A DNA stretch of 7,415 nucleotides from Thaumarchaeota archaeon S13 (GTDB lineage: Archaea; Thermoproteota; Nitrososphaeria; Nitrososphaerales; Nitrosopumilaceae). A program made the translations under genes and the position numbers. The stretch covers positions 1-7,415 of the forward strand of contig RHFA01000082.1 of NCBI GenBank assembly GCA_003724275.1, in the 5' to 3' direction. Shown one piece after another: positions 5,071 to 7,415 of this stretch; positions within the stretch are counted from its first letter, which is position 1; the number at the start of each line of letters is the position of its first letter. The notes beneath the pieces were generated by a model. That model had not been told where the DNA came from. It saw only the letters and a list, made by a program, of their open reading frames with translations, and made no database searches.

Positions 5071-5832
5071 TTGGGCCTGCCGGCCCGCGGCGCCGAGGCC
5101 GAGCTCTGGGGCCAGGTCTGCGCGGCCGTCAGGCTCGCCGTCCCGCGCCGCGGCCCGGCCGCAGTCGCGTTCTCTGGCGGCGTTGACAGCTCGCTCGTCG
5201 CCCTCGCGTGCTCTGAGGTGGGCCCTAGGCCCGCCCTCCTGACCGTCGGGACGGCCGGCTCGCGCGACATGAGGTTTGCGGCCCACGTCGCCGGCCTCAT
5301 GCGAATGCCCCACCACGCCATGGAGATAGGCGCCGGCGACATAGCCGAGGCCGCCGCGAGGGTCGGGGCAGCCGTGGGCGAGTGCCCGCTGTCGTGGAGG
5401 GAGAACTGTGTCGCGTTCTATCATGTAGCGCGCCTCGCCTCTGCCCTGGGGATGCCGCGCGTGCTCACGGCAAACGGGATTGACGAGCTCTTTTGCGGGT
5501 ATGACTCGTACCGCCGCGTCGCCGGAGACGGCGAGGCGATCGCGCGCGAGATGCGAGAGAGGGTCGCCTCGGAGCTCCGCATGATGCGGGCCGTCTCGGC
5601 CGTGGCCGGCGTGCACGGCGTGGAGATTGCGCAGCCGCTCCTCTCCGCAGAGTTTGTCGGGTATGCGACGCGCGTGCCGGCGCGCGAAAAGATCACCGGC
5701 GCCGGCGACCTGATGCGCAAGCACATCGTGCGGCGGACCGCCGCGCTCGCCGGCGTTCCATCAAAGGCCGCGTACAGCCGCAAAAAGGCCCTCCAGTACG
5801 GCAGCGGCATTCACGCGATAATGAAACGCTAG
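5071..5832 (+). CDS. Asparagine-synthase-like PP-loop protein without glutaminase domain
   Basis: A 253-residue protein corresponding to the C-terminal half of asparagine synthetase B. The ATP-pyrophosphatase loop is AVAFSGGVDSSLVAL (residues 31-45). The second family signature is LTANGIDELFCGYDSYRR (132-149), equivalent to the GDGxDElfgGY region. The C-terminus keeps the KHIVRR and AAYSRKKALQYGSG segments (217-246) seen in the family. AsnB proteins are usually above 500 residues, with an N-terminal glutamine amidotransferase domain starting at Cys2; that half is absent. The protein would need free ammonia, a separate glutaminase, or another nucleophile. It probably activates a carboxyl group as an acyl-adenylate; the substrate is unknown and asparagine itself is only one possibility. 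The TTG at 5071 is the only plausible start. It follows the previous stop by 4 bases, with a weak GGTG Shine-Dalgarno-like site at 5060-5063, so translation is probably coupled. Its TAG stop overlaps that of purB. Confidence 0.85.
   Translation: MGLPARGAEAELWGQVCAAVRLAVPRRGPAAVAFSGGVDSSLVALACSEVGPRPALLTVGTAGSRDMRFAAHVAGLMRMPHHAMEIGAGDIAEAAARVGAAVGECPLSWRENCVAFYHVARLASALGMPRVLTANGIDELFCGYDSYRRVAGDGEAIAREMRERVASELRMMRAVSAVAGVHGVEIAQPLLSAEFVGYATRVPAREKITGAGDLMRKHIVRRTAALAGVPSKAAYSRKKALQYGSGIHAIMKR
5829..5832. other. Shared palindromic stop codon CTAG of two convergent genes
   Basis: The plus-strand gene ends with TAG at 5830-5832 and purB ends with TAG at 5829-5831 on the minus strand. CTAG is its own reverse complement, so four bases provide both stops and no intergenic space remains. 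There is no room for a terminator between the genes, so each transcript must run into the other's coding region. Confidence 0.95.
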
Positions 5833-7187
5833 CGGCGCGCGGCCATCCTGGCCACGGACCGGCAGACAGAGTCGACTATGGCCGGCGCGGCGCCGAGGTG
5901 CCTCTCGGGCTCGAATATCGCGGCGACCTCGGCGGCGCTGAGGCGCGAGGACATTGACGCGTCTGACGTGACGGCCGCCGCAAAGTCGGTTCCCGACGCG
6001 CTGGCGGCAAACGCGACGCGCTGCACGGCGCGGTACGCCTCCATGCGCGGCACGCCCTTTTTGACTAGGGCGTCGAGGACAAACTCAGAGTAGACCTGCC
6101 CGCGAGTGGCCTCGAGGTTTTTGGCGACGCGCGCCGTGTCCACGCGCAGTCCGTCGATCACCGCCGTCATCGCCACGACCATCTCGTCGGCGAGTATCGC
6201 AGTAGTCGGCAGGACAAACCGCTCGTTTGCCGAGTTTGAGAGGTCGCGCTCGTGCCAGAGCGCGACGTTCTCGAGGGCCACGCCCACGCCGGAGCGCAGC
6301 AGGCGCGCAAGCGACGTGACCCTCTCGCTCTTTGTCGGGTTGCGCTTTACGGGCACGGCGCTGCTGCCCATCTGGCCCCTGCGGAACGCCTCGGAGACCT
6401 CTCCTATCTCGGTCCGCTGCAGGTTGCGGACCTCGACTGCGATCTTTTCGAGCGTCGCGCCGAGGAGCGAGAGGCAAAAGACATACTCGGCGTGGCGCTC
6501 GCGCGGGATGACCTGCGTGGCCGCCGCGACGGGGGACAGGCCGAGGCGCGCGGCGACGTCCCTCTGGACGCGCACGGCGCGCGCGCCCATGAGCGAGCCC
6601 GTGCCGACGACGCCGAGCGTCTTGCAGAGGAGCACGCGCGGCTTTGCGGCCTCGAGGCGCTCGACGTGGCCAGAGACCTCGGCGGCCCAGTTTGCGAACT
6701 TGAGGCCAAACGAGATGACGCTTGCGTGCTGGCCGTGCGTGCGGCCCACTGCGGGCAGGCGGCGGTACTGCCGAGCGCGCCTCGCCAGCGCTAGCGCGAG
6801 GCGGACCGCGCGCGGCTGGATTATCGCCAGCGCGTCGCGCATCTGCATAGAGTTGGCCGTGTCGACGAGGTCGTTGCTAGTCAGCCCATAGTGTATCCAC
6901 GGCCTCGCGTGCGCGGCGCACCTGCCGGCGAGGGCCTGGACGAGGGCGGCCGTGTCGTGGTCTGTCGTCCTCTCGAGGGCCGCGATGCGCCGCGCCGTTA
7001 TGCGCCCGCCCCGCGCCGCGCGCGATATCTCGCGGGCCGCCGCGCGCGGTATTATGCCCAGGTTCCCCTGCGCGGCGGCGACGGCCCCCTCCACCTGGAC
7101 CTGGCAGTCTATGCGGCGCTGCTCGCCAAAGACGGCGAGCATCTCGCGCGTGCCGTACCTCCCAGAGTCTATGGGCAGTATCGCCAT
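5829..7187 (-). CDS. purB: Adenylosuccinate lyase
   Basis: A 452-residue fumarase/aspartase-superfamily enzyme of purine synthesis. It splits SAICAR to AICAR plus fumarate and adenylosuccinate to AMP plus fumarate, as a cytoplasmic homotetramer with active sites shared between subunits. Visible family features are TTDHDTAALV (residues 74-83, with the catalytic-region His), HYGLTSNDLVDTANS (99-113), GRTHGQHASV (148-157, second catalytic His) and the signature loop GSSAVPVKRNP (274-284) carrying the catalytic Ser and the Lys/Asn that bind substrate. The usual signature is GSSAMPYKRNP; here Met and Tyr are both Val, a mild variation. The length fits the usual 430-480. The start at 7187 (MAILPIDSGRYGT, a typical PurB N-terminus) has a TATA element about 30 bases upstream. 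It converges on the PP-loop gene and shares CTAG with its stop. Confidence 0.97.
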   Translation of the reverse strand: MAILPIDSGRYGTREMLAVFGEQRRIDCQVQVEGAVAAAQGNLGIIPRAAAREISRAARGGRITARRIAALERTTDHDTAALVQALAGRCAAHARPWIHYGLTSNDLVDTANSMQMRDALAIIQPRAVRLALALARRARQYRRLPAVGRTHGQHASVISFGLKFANWAAEVSGHVERLEAAKPRVLLCKTLGVVGTGSLMGARAVRVQRDVAARLGLSPVAAATQVIPRERHAEYVFCLSLLGATLEKIAVEVRNLQRTEIGEVSEAFRRGQMGSSAVPVKRNPTKSERVTSLARLLRSGVGVALENVALWHERDLSNSANERFVLPTTAILADEMVVAMTAVIDGLRVDTARVAKNLEATRGQVYSEFVLDALVKKGVPRMEAYRAVQRVAFAASASGTDFAAAVTSDASMSSRLSAAEVAAIFEPERHLGAAPAIVDSVCRSVARMAARR

Positions 7188-7213
7188 GCCGCGCCGCGCT
7201 CGCGGGGGAGCTG

Positions 7214-7220
7214 ATAAAGG
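7214..7220 (-). promoter_or_regulatory. TATA box for purB
   Basis: Minus-strand CTTTATC is centred about 30 bases before the ATG at 7187, consistent with a leaderless or nearly leaderless transcript. No known purine-regulator site was recognised. Confidence 0.5.
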
Positions 7221-7302
7221 TTATTCGCAGGGTCGCCCCCGGGCCATGCCCGCCTGCCCATGGGTCGCCCACCCGGCGCTCCGTGCGGGAGCGGTTCAAC
7301 GC

Positions 7303-7310
7303 TATTATAG
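7303..7310 (+). promoter_or_regulatory. TATA box for the gene starting at 7335
   Basis: TATTATAG lies about 29 bases before the ATG at 7335 on the plus strand. It forms a divergent promoter pair with purB across a 147-base spacer. Confidence 0.6.
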
Positions 7311-7314
7311 TGCC

Positions 7315-7334
7315 GCTGCCGCCCCCGCGGCAGC
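7315..7334 (+). promoter_or_regulatory. Perfect inverted repeat between TATA box and start codon
   Basis: GCTGCCGC (7315-7322) and GCGGCAGC (7327-7334) are exact reverse complements around a 4-base CCCC loop, and the right arm ends at the base before the ATG. In a leaderless gene this sits over the initiation site, where a bound repressor would block transcription. If a leader exists, the hairpin would hide the start codon. High GC makes chance repeats commoner, so this is a candidate operator only. Confidence 0.35.
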
Positions 7335-7415
7335 ATGGTAAAGGCGTGGTTCCTTGTGCTCTGCCGCGACGAGGGAGACAAGGAGGCCTGCGAGCGCATC
7401 AAGGCGCTCATGCGC
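7335..7415 (+). CDS. 5' end of a gene, cut by the window; possibly an Lrp/AsnC ligand-binding-type protein
   Basis: Only 27 codons are present (MVKAWFLVLCRDEGDKEA, then CERIKALMR). The pattern of a beta strand with a short polar turn and then an amphipathic helix fits a ferredoxin-like alpha/beta start. Single-domain Lrp/AsnC (RAM) proteins of archaea often begin in this way (MVKAYVLI-like), which is the basis for the suggestion. The ATG is supported by a TATA box 29 bases upstream. The rest of the gene lies outside the window, so the family remains open. Confidence 0.6.
   Translation, partial: MVKAWFLVLCRDEGDKEACERIKALMR

Noticed and set aside
6106..6891. Plus-strand open frame of 261 codons
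   Set aside because: It is antisense to purB, whose identity is certain from its signature sequences.

Overview
The window looks like a chromosomal segment of a high-GC archaeon of the Nitrososphaerota (Thaumarchaeota), most like the sponge symbiont Cenarchaeum symbiosum. This rests on four things: an archaeal A/T-rich TATA element about 24-30 bases before almost every start codon with no leader (leaderless mRNAs), GC-rich coding with frequent AGG and ATA codons, GTG/TTG starts, and the gene families present. The genus is recalled from general knowledge and was not checked by any search.

Region 1 (1-1171) is an accessory or decayed zone. It holds a tRNA-His(GTG) gene with several unusual bases and a short copied fragment of the 3' end of the neighbouring metallo-beta-lactamase gene. 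It also holds a frameshifted remnant that reads like the C-terminus of a DUF3800 protein, followed by a second copy of the tRNA leader with only a degraded tRNA behind it. The two copies (about 111-348 and 1061-1252) are direct repeats, 87-90% identical, that bracket the DUF3800 remnant. The layout suggests either an insertion with a long duplication or a tandem duplication that later decayed.

Region 2 (1173-4066, minus strand) holds three genes. From the right they are a small membrane protein with a coiled coil and a beta-rich domain (3395-4066), a membrane-anchored TPR protein (2709-3305) and an RNase J-like beta-CASP metallo-hydrolase (1173-2645). The TPR and hydrolase genes each have their own TATA box.

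Region 3 (4067-4733) is 667 bases of very GC-rich sequence with no convincing gene. It contains an orphan TATA box and a hairpin followed by T residues.

Region 4 (4734-5832, plus strand) is a two-gene operon: a 110-residue uncharacterised protein, then a stand-alone asparagine-synthase-type PP-loop protein without a glutaminase domain. It converges on adenylosuccinate lyase purB (5829-7187, minus), and the two stop codons share the palindrome CTAG. At the right end a divergent plus-strand gene begins at 7335 and runs off the window. A perfect inverted repeat sits between its TATA box and its start.

Functionally, purB belongs to purine synthesis, the PP-loop protein to ATP-dependent adenylation or amidation chemistry, and the beta-CASP protein to RNA processing or decay. 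There is no evidence that these form a single pathway. The most unusual part of the window is the duplicated tRNA-His region.
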